64,000 nt of DNA from assembly GCA_964404165.1 (NCBI GenBank), contig CAYOIZ010000006.1, positions 115,666-179,665 on the forward strand. The letters run 5' to 3'. The stretch is from DASYLJ01 sp964404165. GTDB lineage: Bacteria; Desulfobacterota; Binatia; DP-6. Under the pieces are notes generated by a model. The model searched no databases and was not told where the DNA came from. It saw only the letters and a program-made list of their open reading frames with translations. Position numbers and translations under genes: made by a program. The first letter of the stretch is position 1; each line of letters begins with the position of its first letter. This document shows, piece by piece, positions 8,685 through 17,252 of this stretch.

Positions 8685-9235
8685 AGGCCGGCGAGCTGAT
8701 CGACGCCGACCACCGCACGCTGCGCGCCCTGCTGGCGAGCGGCCACCCGATCGATCCAGACGCGATCGCGGGGTGGCAGTACCGCGGCGTCAGCCTCGGC
8801 ATGCCGGCGATCATCGACCGCCTGGCGTGGAAGACCTTCGTCAAGGCGTTCCACCGCGACCCGGGCGCGGCCTTCGTCCGCGGCTGGAACGTCCGTATCC
8901 AGCAGACGGGGTTGCAGGGGCCGATCGAGCCGATGCTGCGCCACGGCGCGGCGTTCACGTTCGGCCATTTCCGCGTCGTCGATCCACGCGGCTACCGGAT
9001 GCCGGCGGGCAGCGACCGCGGCCTGCTGCTCGACTACGGGCTCGGCGGCAACGCGACGCTCGACCCGACCACCCGCCTGCGCGACCCGATCGTCGCCCTC
9101 GAGGCGGGCAGCGCCGACCTGTTGCTCGGTTGGAGCTACCTCGACCTCGGCGTCGGGAACGTCCCGACGCCGAGCTTCTTCACGCTGGAGCGCCACGCCC
9201 CCGTCACCGAGCCCGTCGCGGCACGCGCGACGTAG
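8681..9235 (+). CDS. uncharacterised protein, 184 aa, coupled to previous gene
   Basis: Starts at an ATG overlapping the stop of the 253-residue gene. It has no signal peptide or transmembrane segment. Visible stretches are AGWQYRGVSLGMPAIIDRL (residues 27-45), a mixed beta region with FTFGHFRVVDPRGYRMP, and a glycine-rich turn LLLDYGLGGNATLDP before a tail ending FFTLERHAP. The pattern of short strands suggests a small beta-rich, perhaps lipocalin-like domain, but I cannot name a family. The translational coupling to its neighbour is the best functional clue. The convergent beta-propeller gene ends 3 nt after it. Confidence 0.68.
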   Translation: MKAGELIDADHRTLRALLASGHPIDPDAIAGWQYRGVSLGMPAIIDRLAWKTFVKAFHRDPGAAFVRGWNVRIQQTGLQGPIEPMLRHGAAFTFGHFRVVDPRGYRMPAGSDRGLLLDYGLGGNATLDPTTRLRDPIVALEAGSADLLLGWSYLDLGVGNVPTPSFFTLERHAPVTEPVAARAT

Positions 9236-9238
9236 GGG

Positions 9239-10642
9239 CTACTTCTCCCGCTGCAGCACCGCCACGGCGTCGCTCTGCTGTGCGGCGACGTAGACCTGCC
9301 TGCCGTCGCTGCTGACGACCACCGAGCGGGGATCGCCGAGCGCCCGGCCGTCGGCACAGAGGCCGCCGAGGCCGTCCTCGCTGATGCAGCCCTCGGGTGA
9401 CGGCGCCTGCGTGAGCGCGCCGGTCTTGTCGTCCCGCGCGAGCACCGCCAGGGCGTCGTCATCGCGCGAGGTGACGTAGACGGACCGGTTGTCGGGACCG
9501 ACCGCCACGGAGAACGGATGGCGAAGGGCGTAGCCGTCCGTGCAGATTCCGCCGTTGCCGTCGTCGCTGATGCAGCCCTGCGGCGACGGCAGCTGGCTCA
9601 GCGCGCCCGTGCGCTTGTCGCGGCCCAGCACGGCCACCTGGTTGCCGACGGGCGACGTCACGTACAGGTGCTTACCGTTCGGGCTCAGGGCCATCAGCGT
9701 GGGGCTCCCCAGCCCGTCGCCGTCGACGCAGAGGCCCCCGGTGCCGTCCTCGCTGATGCAGCCGTCGGTGCCGGGGAGCTGGGTCAACGCGCCGGTCTCG
9801 CGGTCGCGGCTCAGCACGGCCACCGCCCGGCTGCGCTCCGACGCCACGTACACGCGCCGGCCGTCCTTGCTGAGGAGCACGTGGCGGGCGCCGAGGAGCG
9901 CGTGGCCGTCGATGCAGAGCCCGCCGGTCCCGTCCTCGCTGATGCACCCCTGCGGGCCGGCGAGCTGCGTCAGCGCGCCCGTCTCCCTGTCCCGGGCGAA
10001 CACCGCCACCGCGCTGCTCCCGTTCGAGGCGACGTACGCGAACCGACCGTCGTTGCTGACCACGGCCGACATCACGCCCCTGAGCCCGACGCCGTCCGTG
10101 CAGAGCCCGCCGGTGCCGTCGTCGCTGACGCAGCCCTGCAGACCCGCGAGCTGCTCCAGCGCGCCGGTCTTCCGGTCGCGGGCCAGCACGGCGAGCGCCG
10201 TGATCGTCACCGGGTCCCGCTGGTGGGACGCGACGTAGACGTTGCGGTTGTCCGGGCTCACGGACAGCGAGACGGGGTCGAAGAGCGCGACGCCGTCGTC
10301 GCAGAGCCCGCCGCTGCCGTCGTCGCTGATGCAGCCCAGCTGGCTCAGGGCGCCGGTCGACCGGTCCCGCGCCAGCACCGCCACCGTGTCGCTGTCGACG
10401 GACGCGACGTAGGCGCTCTTGCCGTCCTTGCTGACGGCCACCGCGAAGGCACCGTGGAGCGCGGTGCTCTCGGTACAGGCCCAGTCGCCATCCTGGCTGA
10501 TGCAGCCGTCGGGACCGGTCGACTGCCCCAGCACGTCGGCGGCGTTTCCGGGCCGCGGCGCGGCCAGCAGCGCGGCGAGCAGGGCTGCCGCCAGGATCGA
10601 TCCGGAGGGCGCCGTGAGGCGCGGCATCATCGTCGTGTGCAT
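9239..10642 (-). CDS. exported seven-bladed beta-propeller with a Cys pair per blade
   Basis: A 467-residue protein with an N-terminal signal peptide (LAAALLAALLAAPRPGNA). After it come about seven repeats of 55-60 residues. Each has a strand VYVAS...AVLARDR.TGAL and a loop of the form GCIS(D/E)DG.GGLC.DG. The strand pattern is that of the lactonase/YncE-like propellers (six or seven blades). Each loop carries two cysteines nine residues apart, so every blade probably has its own disulfide, fitting a periplasmic or extracellular protein. The loops are also Asp/Gly rich and could bind calcium. No lactonase catalytic residues stand out. The gene is divergent from the solute-binding protein. Confidence 0.85.
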   Translation of the reverse strand: MHTTMMPRLTAPSGSILAAALLAALLAAPRPGNAADVLGQSTGPDGCISQDGDWACTESTALHGAFAVAVSKDGKSAYVASVDSDTVAVLARDRSTGALSQLGCISDDGSGGLCDDGVALFDPVSLSVSPDNRNVYVASHQRDPVTITALAVLARDRKTGALEQLAGLQGCVSDDGTGGLCTDGVGLRGVMSAVVSNDGRFAYVASNGSSAVAVFARDRETGALTQLAGPQGCISEDGTGGLCIDGHALLGARHVLLSKDGRRVYVASERSRAVAVLSRDRETGALTQLPGTDGCISEDGTGGLCVDGDGLGSPTLMALSPNGKHLYVTSPVGNQVAVLGRDKRTGALSQLPSPQGCISDDGNGGICTDGYALRHPFSVAVGPDNRSVYVTSRDDDALAVLARDDKTGALTQAPSPEGCISEDGLGGLCADGRALGDPRSVVVSSDGRQVYVAAQQSDAVAVLQREK

Positions 10643-10675
10643 GTCGTCGTCATCCCTTTCTGTTCGACCGCCAGG

Positions 10676-10704
10676 CGCTACCTTCGGGGTAGCGGGTCGC
10701 TACC
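10676..10704. repeat. three-arm alternating inverted repeat (CGCTACC / GGTAGCG / CGCTACC)
   Basis: Arms lie at 10676-10682, 10688-10694 and 10698-10704. The middle arm can pair with either flank, so two hairpins are mutually exclusive. The site sits in the 112-nt spacer between the divergent propeller and solute-binding protein genes. It could be a double operator or a leader switch; which one cannot be told from sequence. Confidence 0.5.
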
Positions 10705-10754
10705 TGGGCTCCTGGCCTTGAGGGCGAGGCATCGAAGCCCTATGACCGCTGCCC

Positions 10755-11564
10755 ATGCGGATCGCGGAAACGTCGGTGGTGGTCGGTCTGGTCCTCCTCG
10801 CAGCCTCGTGCGCGCGTCCGGTGCCCCCGCCGACGACGCCGGCACCGGTGCCGAGCCCCTCGGTCCAGAAGGAGCTCGTGGTCGGGACCAGCGGCGACTC
10901 GCCGCCCTATTCGACCCGGCGGGCGGGGACGATCGCGGGCCTCGAGCCCGACCTGGCGATCCAGGTCGGGAAGGTGCTGGGTCGCCCGGTGCGCATCGTG
11001 AACGTGCCGTGGGACGGCCTCTTCGATGCGCTCGGCGACGGGCGCGTCGACGTCGTGATGGCGGGTGTGACGGTCACCCCCGAACGCGAGCGTCGCTTCG
11101 CGTTCACCGAGCCGTATCTGCAGACCGGCATCGTCGTGTTGATCCGCGGCGCGGATCGGAAGCGGTTCGGCTCATTGAAGGCCGTGTGCAAGCGCCCACA
11201 CACCGTCGGCGTGGTCGCCAAGTCGACGGGGGAGCAGTACGTGCACGATCGCTGCACCAAGATCGATCCCGTCGTCTACGTGACCGCGGACGACGCCGTG
11301 GTCGCGGTCGCGTCGGGTCGGAACGACGCGGTCGTCCACGACGCGCCCGTGCTGGCGTACCTTCGCGCGCAGCAGGCCGTCGAGCTGGACCTGGTGCCGA
11401 TCGGCATCACCGACGAGCGGCTCGCCTGGATGGTCCGGAAGGACGACACGGCGCTCCTGCAGGCGCTGAACGGCGCGCTCGCCACCATGCGCCGCGACGG
11501 CACGCTCGATCGCGTGCTGGAGCGGTGGATCCCGGATCTGGAGAAGGTGCGGGCAAAACCCTGA
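10755..11564 (+). CDS. family 3 solute-binding lipoprotein
   Basis: A 269-residue periplasmic binding protein of the SBP_bac_3 family. The lipobox is LAASC with the lipidated Cys at residue 19, followed by a Pro-rich tether. The fold signature is clear: LVVGTSGDSPPYSTR at the start, ILVNVPWDGLF-type lobe text (VNVPWDGLFDALGDGRVDVV), then TVTPERERRFAFTEPY and a tail LNGALATMRRDGTLDRVLERW. The family usually delivers amino acids to ABC importers. No permease or ATPase gene is adjacent, so the protein is an orphan, or it serves a remote transporter or a sensor. The ligand is unknown. Confidence 0.9.
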   Translation: MRIAETSVVVGLVLLAASCARPVPPPTTPAPVPSPSVQKELVVGTSGDSPPYSTRRAGTIAGLEPDLAIQVGKVLGRPVRIVNVPWDGLFDALGDGRVDVVMAGVTVTPERERRFAFTEPYLQTGIVVLIRGADRKRFGSLKAVCKRPHTVGVVAKSTGEQYVHDRCTKIDPVVYVTADDAVVAVASGRNDAVVHDAPVLAYLRAQQAVELDLVPIGITDERLAWMVRKDDTALLQALNGALATMRRDGTLDRVLERWIPDLEKVRAKP

Positions 11565-11606
11565 GCCGGGTGACAAACCGCAGCGACCCGCGCTAGGTCA
11601 GTGCCC

Positions 11607-12410
11607 ATGGACACCGACGCGCTCCTCGTCACCCAGGACGGCCCGATGGTGACGCTCACCATCAACCGGCCCGAGCAGCGGAACCCGCTCGGCGAGCCCG
11701 GCGACGGCGACCTGTTCGCCGCGGCGGCGGCGCGCATCAACGCCGACCGCGACGTCCGCTGCGTCATCCTCACCGGGGCCGGATCGGCCTTCTCGGCCGG
11801 CGGCAACCTGAAGGCGATGCGCGATCGGGGCGGCGCGTTCGCGGGACCCGGCGTCCACATCCGCGACGGCTACCGGCACAACATCCACCGCATGGTGCGC
11901 GCCCTGTGGACGCTCGAGGTGCCGATGATCGCGGCGGTGAACGGTCCGGCGATCGGCCTCGGCAACGACGTCGCCTGCCTGGCCGACACCCGCATCGCCG
12001 CCGAGAGCGCCGTCTTCGGGGCGACCTTTCTGCGGGTCGGGCTCGTCCCCGGCGACGGCGGCGCCTGGCTGCTGCCGCGCGTGCTCGGCATGGCGCGCGC
12101 CGCCGAGCTGCTCTACACCGCCGACACCATCGACGCGCCCACCGCCCTCGCCTGGGGCCTCGTCAGCCGCGTCGTCCCCGCGGCGACGCTCATGGACGAG
12201 GCGCGCGCCCTGGCCGCCCGCATCTGCCGGCAACCCCCGGACGTCCTGCGCATGACGAAGCGTCTGTTGCGCGACGGCATGACCCAGACGTTCGACGCGG
12301 TGATGGAGCTGTCGGCGTCGATGCAGGCGCTGGCGCACCACACCGAGGACCACGCGGAAGCGGTGGCGGCCTTCTTCGAGAAGCGCGAGCCGCGGTTCGT
12401 CGGGCGCTGA
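11607..12410 (+). CDS. enoyl-CoA hydratase/isomerase family protein
   Basis: A 267-residue crotonase-fold enzyme. The first oxyanion-hole region is GAGSAFSAGGNLKAM, the second is GPAIGLGNDVACLADTRI, and the loop FLRVGLVPGDGGAWLLPRVLG carries the second conserved segment. The C-terminal helix text AVMELSASMQALAHHTEDHAEAVAAFFEKR is typical. Family members hydrate or isomerise acyl-CoA thioesters in fatty-acid or aromatic degradation. The position usually held by the first catalytic Glu of hydratases is not obvious here, so an isomerase or other crotonase role is possible. ATG 11607 is preferred (AGGT upstream) over the GTG six bases earlier. Confidence 0.88.
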   Translation: MDTDALLVTQDGPMVTLTINRPEQRNPLGEPGDGDLFAAAAARINADRDVRCVILTGAGSAFSAGGNLKAMRDRGGAFAGPGVHIRDGYRHNIHRMVRALWTLEVPMIAAVNGPAIGLGNDVACLADTRIAAESAVFGATFLRVGLVPGDGGAWLLPRVLGMARAAELLYTADTIDAPTALAWGLVSRVVPAATLMDEARALAARICRQPPDVLRMTKRLLRDGMTQTFDAVMELSASMQALAHHTEDHAEAVAAFFEKREPRFVGR

Positions 12411-12482
12411 TCAGGCGCCGGCGAGCAGGGCCGGAAGCGCCTTGGTGTTCTGCCTGCGATCGCAAGCGGTAGCCGTCGGACG

Positions 12483-13040
12483 TCAGGGCTCGACGATGAC
12501 CGGTGTGCCGAGCTGGACGCGCTCGTAGATCCGGACGACGTCGGCGTCGCGCATCCGGACGCAGCCGCCGCTCACCGCACGGCCGAGCAGCTCGGGATGC
12601 GGCGTCCCGTGGATACCGGTCGCGCCGGCGTCGTCGTGCATGAAGCCGATCCAGCGTTGGCCGAGCGGATTCGTCGGCCCCGGCGGTATCTCCCGGATCA
12701 GTCGCGTGCGGTCGTTCGGATCGAACACCGGAAAGGTCGGATGCTCGACCATCTCCTCGACCTGGAATCGTCCGATGGGCGTCTCGTGGCCCTCGCGGCC
12801 GACGGCGACGGGGAACGACTCGACCGGCGTTCGGGGATCGTCGTCCATCAGGTAGATGCGTCGCTCGCCGACCCGGAGCAGCAGATAGACGGCCGGCAGC
12901 GGGGCCGGCGCGGCCACGGCCGGCGGCTCGGGGAGACGAGCCGGCGACGGCCTGGGGCGCCCGCAGCCGCTCGACCCCGCGACGACGAGGAGCACGATCG
13001 CCGCGATCATCGTGGGACCTGGAAATCTCACGTCGCGCAT
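12483..13040 (-). CDS. L,D-transpeptidase (YkuD domain), exported
   Basis: A 185-residue protein with a hydrophobic N-terminus ending in GSSGCG, so probably a lipoprotein or signal-anchored. After a Pro/Ala-rich linker comes a YkuD domain: FPVAVGREGHETPIGRF, then IGFMHDD and the catalytic motif HGTPHPELLGRAVSGGCVRM, with nucleophilic Cys in SGGCVRM and the supporting His in IHGT. Such enzymes form 3-3 crosslinks in peptidoglycan or attach lipoproteins to it. No peptidoglycan-binding domain is present. A start at the second Met (MIAAIV) would shorten the N-terminus by ten residues. Confidence 0.9.
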   Translation of the reverse strand: MRDVRFPGPTMIAAIVLLVVAGSSGCGRPRPSPARLPEPPAVAAPAPLPAVYLLLRVGERRIYLMDDDPRTPVESFPVAVGREGHETPIGRFQVEEMVEHPTFPVFDPNDRTRLIREIPPGPTNPLGQRWIGFMHDDAGATGIHGTPHPELLGRAVSGGCVRMRDADVVRIYERVQLGTPVIVEP

Positions 13041-13118
13041 GACGCCTCGAAGTGTAGCAGCAGTGCGCCGTACTGGCTCGCCCCGCGAACTCGTGCGAAT
13101 ACTCCCGTCGGGCCCCGC

Positions 13119-13916
13119 GTGACCTTCCTCCACGATCTCCCTCCCTGGCTCTTCGCCACCCTGACGATCGCCGTCTTCGTCGCGGCCGCACTCGGCGTCC
13201 TCGTCGTCACGCGCGGGTGGGTTCGCCGGCGCGGCTTCCACGCGCTCGTCGACAACGGCGTGGTCGGCTGGATCTTCTCGGCGATCCTCGTCATCTATGC
13301 GATCGCGATCGGGCTCATTGCGGTCGCCACCTGGGGCAACGCCTCGCGTGCGCAGAACGAGGCGTCCGACGAGGCGGCGCGCATCGCGGCGATCTACCGC
13401 GACTTCTCGGGATACCCCGAGCCCGTGCGCACGGAGCTGCGCCAGCGGCTGGTCCGCTACACCCGCTACGTCATCGACGCGGAGTGGCCGATGCAACGGC
13501 GCGGGGAGATTCCGCACCACGGCACCGACGTGCTGACCGAGCTGCAGCAGGTGTTCTATGCCTTCGAGCCCGCGACCGACGGGCAGCGCATCGTGCATGC
13601 CGAGGCGATGCGCGCCTTCAACGAGATGATCGAAGAGCGCCGCGAGCGGATCGAGGCGGTCGACTACGCCGTGCCCGACACGCTGTGGGGCGTCGTCCTC
13701 GTCGGTGCGATCATCGCGCTGCTGGGCGCATGCGTCTTCAGCATGGAGAGCCTCGGGTTCCACGCGCTGATGACGAGCCTGCTCGCCGCGATGATCGCCC
13801 TCCTCGTCTTCTTCATCGCGTCCACCGATCGGCCGTATCGGGGCGCGAGCGGGGTGTCACCGATCGCGTACCAGCTCGTTCTGCACGACGTGATGCGGCA
13901 CCAGGCGGGCCCCTAG
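13119..13916 (+). CDS. DUF4239-type integral membrane protein
   Basis: A 265-residue membrane protein starting at GTG. Predicted helices are at about residues 8-30 (LFATLTIAVFVAAALGVLVV), 48-70 (GWIFSAILVIYAIAIGLIAV), 195-215 and 220-240, with a soluble middle domain of 120 residues. The middle region has the family signatures NASRAQNEASDEAARIAAIY and EAMRAFNEMIEERRERI. DUF4239 proteins have no established function. The preceding L,D-transpeptidase gene is divergent (start 13040). The gene ends just before a hairpin that may terminate both this gene and the convergent monooxygenase. Confidence 0.8.
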   Translation: MTFLHDLPPWLFATLTIAVFVAAALGVLVVTRGWVRRRGFHALVDNGVVGWIFSAILVIYAIAIGLIAVATWGNASRAQNEASDEAARIAAIYRDFSGYPEPVRTELRQRLVRYTRYVIDAEWPMQRRGEIPHHGTDVLTELQQVFYAFEPATDGQRIVHAEAMRAFNEMIEERRERIEAVDYAVPDTLWGVVLVGAIIALLGACVFSMESLGFHALMTSLLAAMIALLVFFIASTDRPYRGASGVSPIAYQLVLHDVMRHQAGP

Positions 13917-13946
13917 CGACGTCGGCCCAAAAGGGCCGCGACGTCG
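13917..13946. terminator. bidirectional hairpin terminator
   Basis: Arms CGACGTC-GGCCC and GGGCC-(GC)-GACGTCG close a 12-bp stem with a two-base bulge around an AAAA loop, followed on the plus strand by TTCT. It lies between the stop codons of the convergent DUF4239 and monooxygenase genes. Confidence 0.6.
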
Positions 13947-13979
13947 TTCTCCGACCGTGCGACGTGGAGGCACGGAGCG

Positions 13980-15542
13980 TCAACGCCCAGACGACAACCG
14001 CGCGCGGTACGCGTCGAGGGCCGCGAGATGGTCCCTGTCGGCGCGCAACCCGATGTGACCGTCGGGCCGCACGACCAGGAGGGTGATCTCGCCGACGCCC
14101 CACGCGTCGGCGGCGGTCGGCTCGAGCCATGCCCAGCCGTGCCGGTCGCCGGATCGTGTCGTGAGCACGACGGTCGCTTCGATGAGCCCGTCGCTCCGGG
14201 CGCGGATCGCGTCGGCGAGGCGTGCGACGTCGTCGTCGGGCGCCGAGGCCTCGCCGACCAGCAGCGCCGTGTGCCCCGCATGGTGCGCGAGCTCGTGCAG
14301 CCCGCGTATGCCGCCGGCCAGCCGGACGCCGATCGTATCCGGCAATCGCTGGCCCGGGCCGAGCACCGGGTGGTCGTCGCCCATGACGATCGGCGAGTCG
14401 CCGTAGTCGATGTCGAGCTCGGCCTCGGCGATCGCTTCGTGGTGGCGCGTGTTCGGGTCGGCGAACACGGCGCGGAGCGACTGGTCGCGGAGCCGTCGCT
14501 CGGTAAGATCGGTGAGGGTCTGGGCGTGCTCGACCTCGTCGCCCGAGGCGGCGACCCGTTCCGCCACCGGCCGGCGCTCCCTCTCGTAGCTGTCGAGCAT
14601 CTCGGGCGCCGCGAGGCCCCGGCAGACGAGAGCCAGCTTCCAGGCGAGGTTGAACGCGTCCTGCAGCCCCGTGTTCATGCCGTGCCCCTGGAACGGAGAG
14701 CAGAGGTGCGCCGCATCCCCCGCGAGCAGCACACGCCCCGATCGGAACCGGGTCGCGACCTTGGTGTGACAGTGGAACCGCATCGGGTTCTCGACGTCGT
14801 CGAAGCGGATCGTCGGGTCGTAGCGGAGAACTGTGGACGACGCGTCCGCCAGGAGATCGGACTCGTCCGAGCTCGGCCGCAGGTACGCACGCCATCGACG
14901 GTTCGGCAGGGCCGTCAGGATCACCGGCGGGTCGTCCATGTAGACGTAGATCGCCTCGTACGGCTGCGCCCACCCCGTCAGGGTGACGTCGAAGACCGCC
15001 CACGGCTCGGCGATGTCGTGGCCGACCAGCTCGATGCCGCTCAGGTCGCGGGTGACGCTGTGCACCCCGTCGCAGCCGACGACCCACCGCGCCGAGACCG
15101 CGTCCGTCGTGCCGTCGCGGTCGATCGTCGCGACGACGCCGCGCTCGCTCGCCTGCAGGCCGACGAGACGCGACGAGCGCTCGACGTCGCCGCCCTGCCG
15201 GCGCAGGTACCCGGTCAGGATCGTCTCGGTCGTCTCCTCCGAGATGCCCATGTTGAAGCCGTGGCGACTGCCGCAGATCGACAGATCGATCTCGCCGAGC
15301 ACGCCGCCGTCGGAGTGCAGACGCGCGAACCGCTGCTTGACGCCCGTGGCGAGGAACTGCTCGAGCAGGCCGAGCGACTCGAAGACCTCGAGCGAGCGCG
15401 GATGCACCACCGTCGCACGATCCCAGTGCAGCGGCCCGGGCGTGGCGTCGATCAGGCGGCACGTCACCCCGCGGCGGTGGAGCTCCGCGGCGAGGAGCAA
15501 TCCGGTCGGGCCGGCCCCGACCACGAGCACATCGACGGCCAT
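13980..15542 (-). CDS. FAD-dependent aromatic-type monooxygenase
   Basis: A 520-residue class A flavin monooxygenase (PHBH/MhpA/PgaE type). It has the Rossmann motif DVLVVGAGPTGLLLAAEL at the N-terminus, the middle DG motif WVVGCDGVHSVTRDL, and the second FAD motif VLLAGDAAHLCSPFQGHGM with NTGLQDAFNLAWKLA. The C-terminal 120 residues look like the thioredoxin-fold tail found in the 500-550-residue members. Such enzymes hydroxylate phenolic or polyketide aromatics with NAD(P)H and O2. The start chosen (MAVDVLV) places the GxGxxG motif near residue 10; an ATG 13 codons upstream is the alternative. It is 45 nt downstream of the flavoprotein fusion on the same strand. Confidence 0.9.
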   Translation of the reverse strand: MAVDVLVVGAGPTGLLLAAELHRRGVTCRLIDATPGPLHWDRATVVHPRSLEVFESLGLLEQFLATGVKQRFARLHSDGGVLGEIDLSICGSRHGFNMGISEETTETILTGYLRRQGGDVERSSRLVGLQASERGVVATIDRDGTTDAVSARWVVGCDGVHSVTRDLSGIELVGHDIAEPWAVFDVTLTGWAQPYEAIYVYMDDPPVILTALPNRRWRAYLRPSSDESDLLADASSTVLRYDPTIRFDDVENPMRFHCHTKVATRFRSGRVLLAGDAAHLCSPFQGHGMNTGLQDAFNLAWKLALVCRGLAAPEMLDSYERERRPVAERVAASGDEVEHAQTLTDLTERRLRDQSLRAVFADPNTRHHEAIAEAELDIDYGDSPIVMGDDHPVLGPGQRLPDTIGVRLAGGIRGLHELAHHAGHTALLVGEASAPDDDVARLADAIRARSDGLIEATVVLTTRSGDRHGWAWLEPTAADAWGVGEITLLVVRPDGHIGLRADRDHLAALDAYRARLSSGR

Positions 15543-15587
15543 GTCGACCGTCGTCGTGCGGCGGGCGGCGCGGAAATGCAAGCGCGT

Positions 15588-17252
15588 CTACGTCCGGCCG
15601 CGGTCGGCGTCGCTGGCCAGGAACTGCCGGACGAGCGCGATCGCCATGCTGCCCTCGCCGACGGCCGCGGCCACACGCTTCACCGGGCTGAGCCGCACGT
15701 CGCCGCACGCGAACACGCCGGGGACGCTCGTCTCGAGCAGATGGGGATCGCGTCCGAGCGACCAGCGCCCGGCCTTCTTCACGTCCTCGCCCGTCAGCAC
15801 GTAGCCGCGGGCGTCGCGCGCGATGTCCGCCGGAAGCCACGCGGTCTCGGCGTCGGCACCGATGAAGATGAACAGGCCGCCGCAGTCGTGCCGGCTGACG
15901 GCCCCGGTGACGGTGTCGCGCAGGTCGATCGCCGTCAGATGGGTGTCGCCGTGGACTGCCTGAATCTCGGATCGGAGTCGCAGCGCGACGTTCGATTTCC
16001 CCTCGAGCTTCTCGATCAGGTAGTGCGACATGGTCTTGTCCAGCGACTCGCCGCGGACGACCAGCGTCACGTGGCGGGCATGGTTGGCGCAGTTGAGCGC
16101 CGCCTGCCCGGCCGAGTTGCCGGCACCGACCAGATGGATGTCGAGCCCGTGCGTCGCACCCACCTCGCTGCGCGCCGCGCCGTAGTAGACGCCCTTGCCG
16201 ATGAGTCGGTCGAGGCCGTCGACGGCGAGGTGCCGCCACGTGACGCCGGTGGCGAGGATGAGCGTCCGTGCGCGCACGACGTCGCCGCCGTCGAGGAACA
16301 CCGCGCGTGCCGCGGGATCGATGCGCGCGACGGAGCGCGTGACGAGGATCTCCGCGCCGAGACGCCGCGCCTGCTGGAGCGCGCGACTGGCCAGCTCGTC
16401 GCCCGAGACGCCGTTGGGAAAGCCGAGATAGTTCTCGATCCGTGCGGACGTCCCGGCCTGGCCGCCGGGCGCCTCGCGCTCGATGACGATCGTGCGCAGC
16501 CCCTCCGAGGCACCGTAGACCGCGGCTGCGAGTCCGGCCGGCCCGCCACCGATGATCGCGACGTCGTACTCGTCCGCACTGGCCGTGGTCTGCAGGCCGA
16601 GGCGATTCGCCACGTCGCGCACGTCGGGCCGAACGAGCACCTGCCCGTCCGCGAGCCGTATCACCGGAAGGTCGCCGGCCGCGGGACCGGGCCCGGACCA
16701 GGTCGCCGAGAGCTCCGGCGCGTCGGGCATGACCCAGTTGAGCGAAATCTGGTTGCGCGCGAGGAACCGGCGCAGCGCGCTGCACGCCGTGTCCCAGCGG
16801 TGGCCGACGACGATCACGCGCGGTGTGGGCGGTTCGGCGGCGATGCTCTGGAGCCCGCCGATCCGCTCGCGCGCCAGCGCGCTCACCGTGAGCGAGATCT
16901 CCGGCGAGACCGCCGCCACCGCGTAGTACTCCTGCGGATCGATCCGGATCACGCGCGACGGCTCCAGCGCACGGTAGCCGCCGGGAAACGGGGTCCCGAG
17001 CGCCAACGGCACCTCGCCGAAGATCGTGCCGGGCAACCGGAAGCCGAGCCGGCGCTCGACCCCGTCGATCGTCTTCACCACCTCGATCCTGCCGGCGAGG
17101 ACGGCGAACAGCGCGCGCTCGCCGCCCTCGGGAACCACGAACTCGCCGGGGGCGAGATGGAGGTCGGCGGAGGTGCGCGCGAGTCGTTGCAGCTCCGCCG
17201 CCCGCAGCCCCGAGAACAGGGGCACCGCGGCGACGTCGTCGATCGTCAGCAT
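15588..17252 (-). CDS. cNMP-binding / thioredoxin-like / thioredoxin-reductase-like fusion without CxxC
   Basis: A 554-residue three-part protein. Residues 1-130 are a cyclic-nucleotide-binding (Crp-like) domain: PLFSGLRAAELQRLA, a roll ending FGEVPLALGTPFPGGYRA. Residues 145-225 look like a thioredoxin/glutaredoxin-fold piece (WDTACSALRRFLARNQISL). Residues 230-554 are a TrxB-type flavoprotein: DVAIIGGGPAGLAAAVYGASE, LILATGVTWRHLAV, IHLVGAGNSAGQAAL and VFACGDVR. Where thioredoxin reductases have CxxC, this protein reads GVYYGAARSE, so no active-site disulfide. It starts directly after the stop of the rhodanese gene (0 nt), implying one operon. It probably moves electrons from NAD(P)H to a partner under cNMP control; the partner is unknown. 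Confidence 0.88.
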   Translation of the reverse strand: MLTIDDVAAVPLFSGLRAAELQRLARTSADLHLAPGEFVVPEGGERALFAVLAGRIEVVKTIDGVERRLGFRLPGTIFGEVPLALGTPFPGGYRALEPSRVIRIDPQEYYAVAAVSPEISLTVSALARERIGGLQSIAAEPPTPRVIVVGHRWDTACSALRRFLARNQISLNWVMPDAPELSATWSGPGPAAGDLPVIRLADGQVLVRPDVRDVANRLGLQTTASADEYDVAIIGGGPAGLAAAVYGASEGLRTIVIEREAPGGQAGTSARIENYLGFPNGVSGDELASRALQQARRLGAEILVTRSVARIDPAARAVFLDGGDVVRARTLILATGVTWRHLAVDGLDRLIGKGVYYGAARSEVGATHGLDIHLVGAGNSAGQAALNCANHARHVTLVVRGESLDKTMSHYLIEKLEGKSNVALRLRSEIQAVHGDTHLTAIDLRDTVTGAVSRHDCGGLFIFIGADAETAWLPADIARDARGYVLTGEDVKKAGRWSLGRDPHLLETSVPGVFACGDVRLSPVKRVAAAVGEGSMAIALVRQFLASDADRGRT

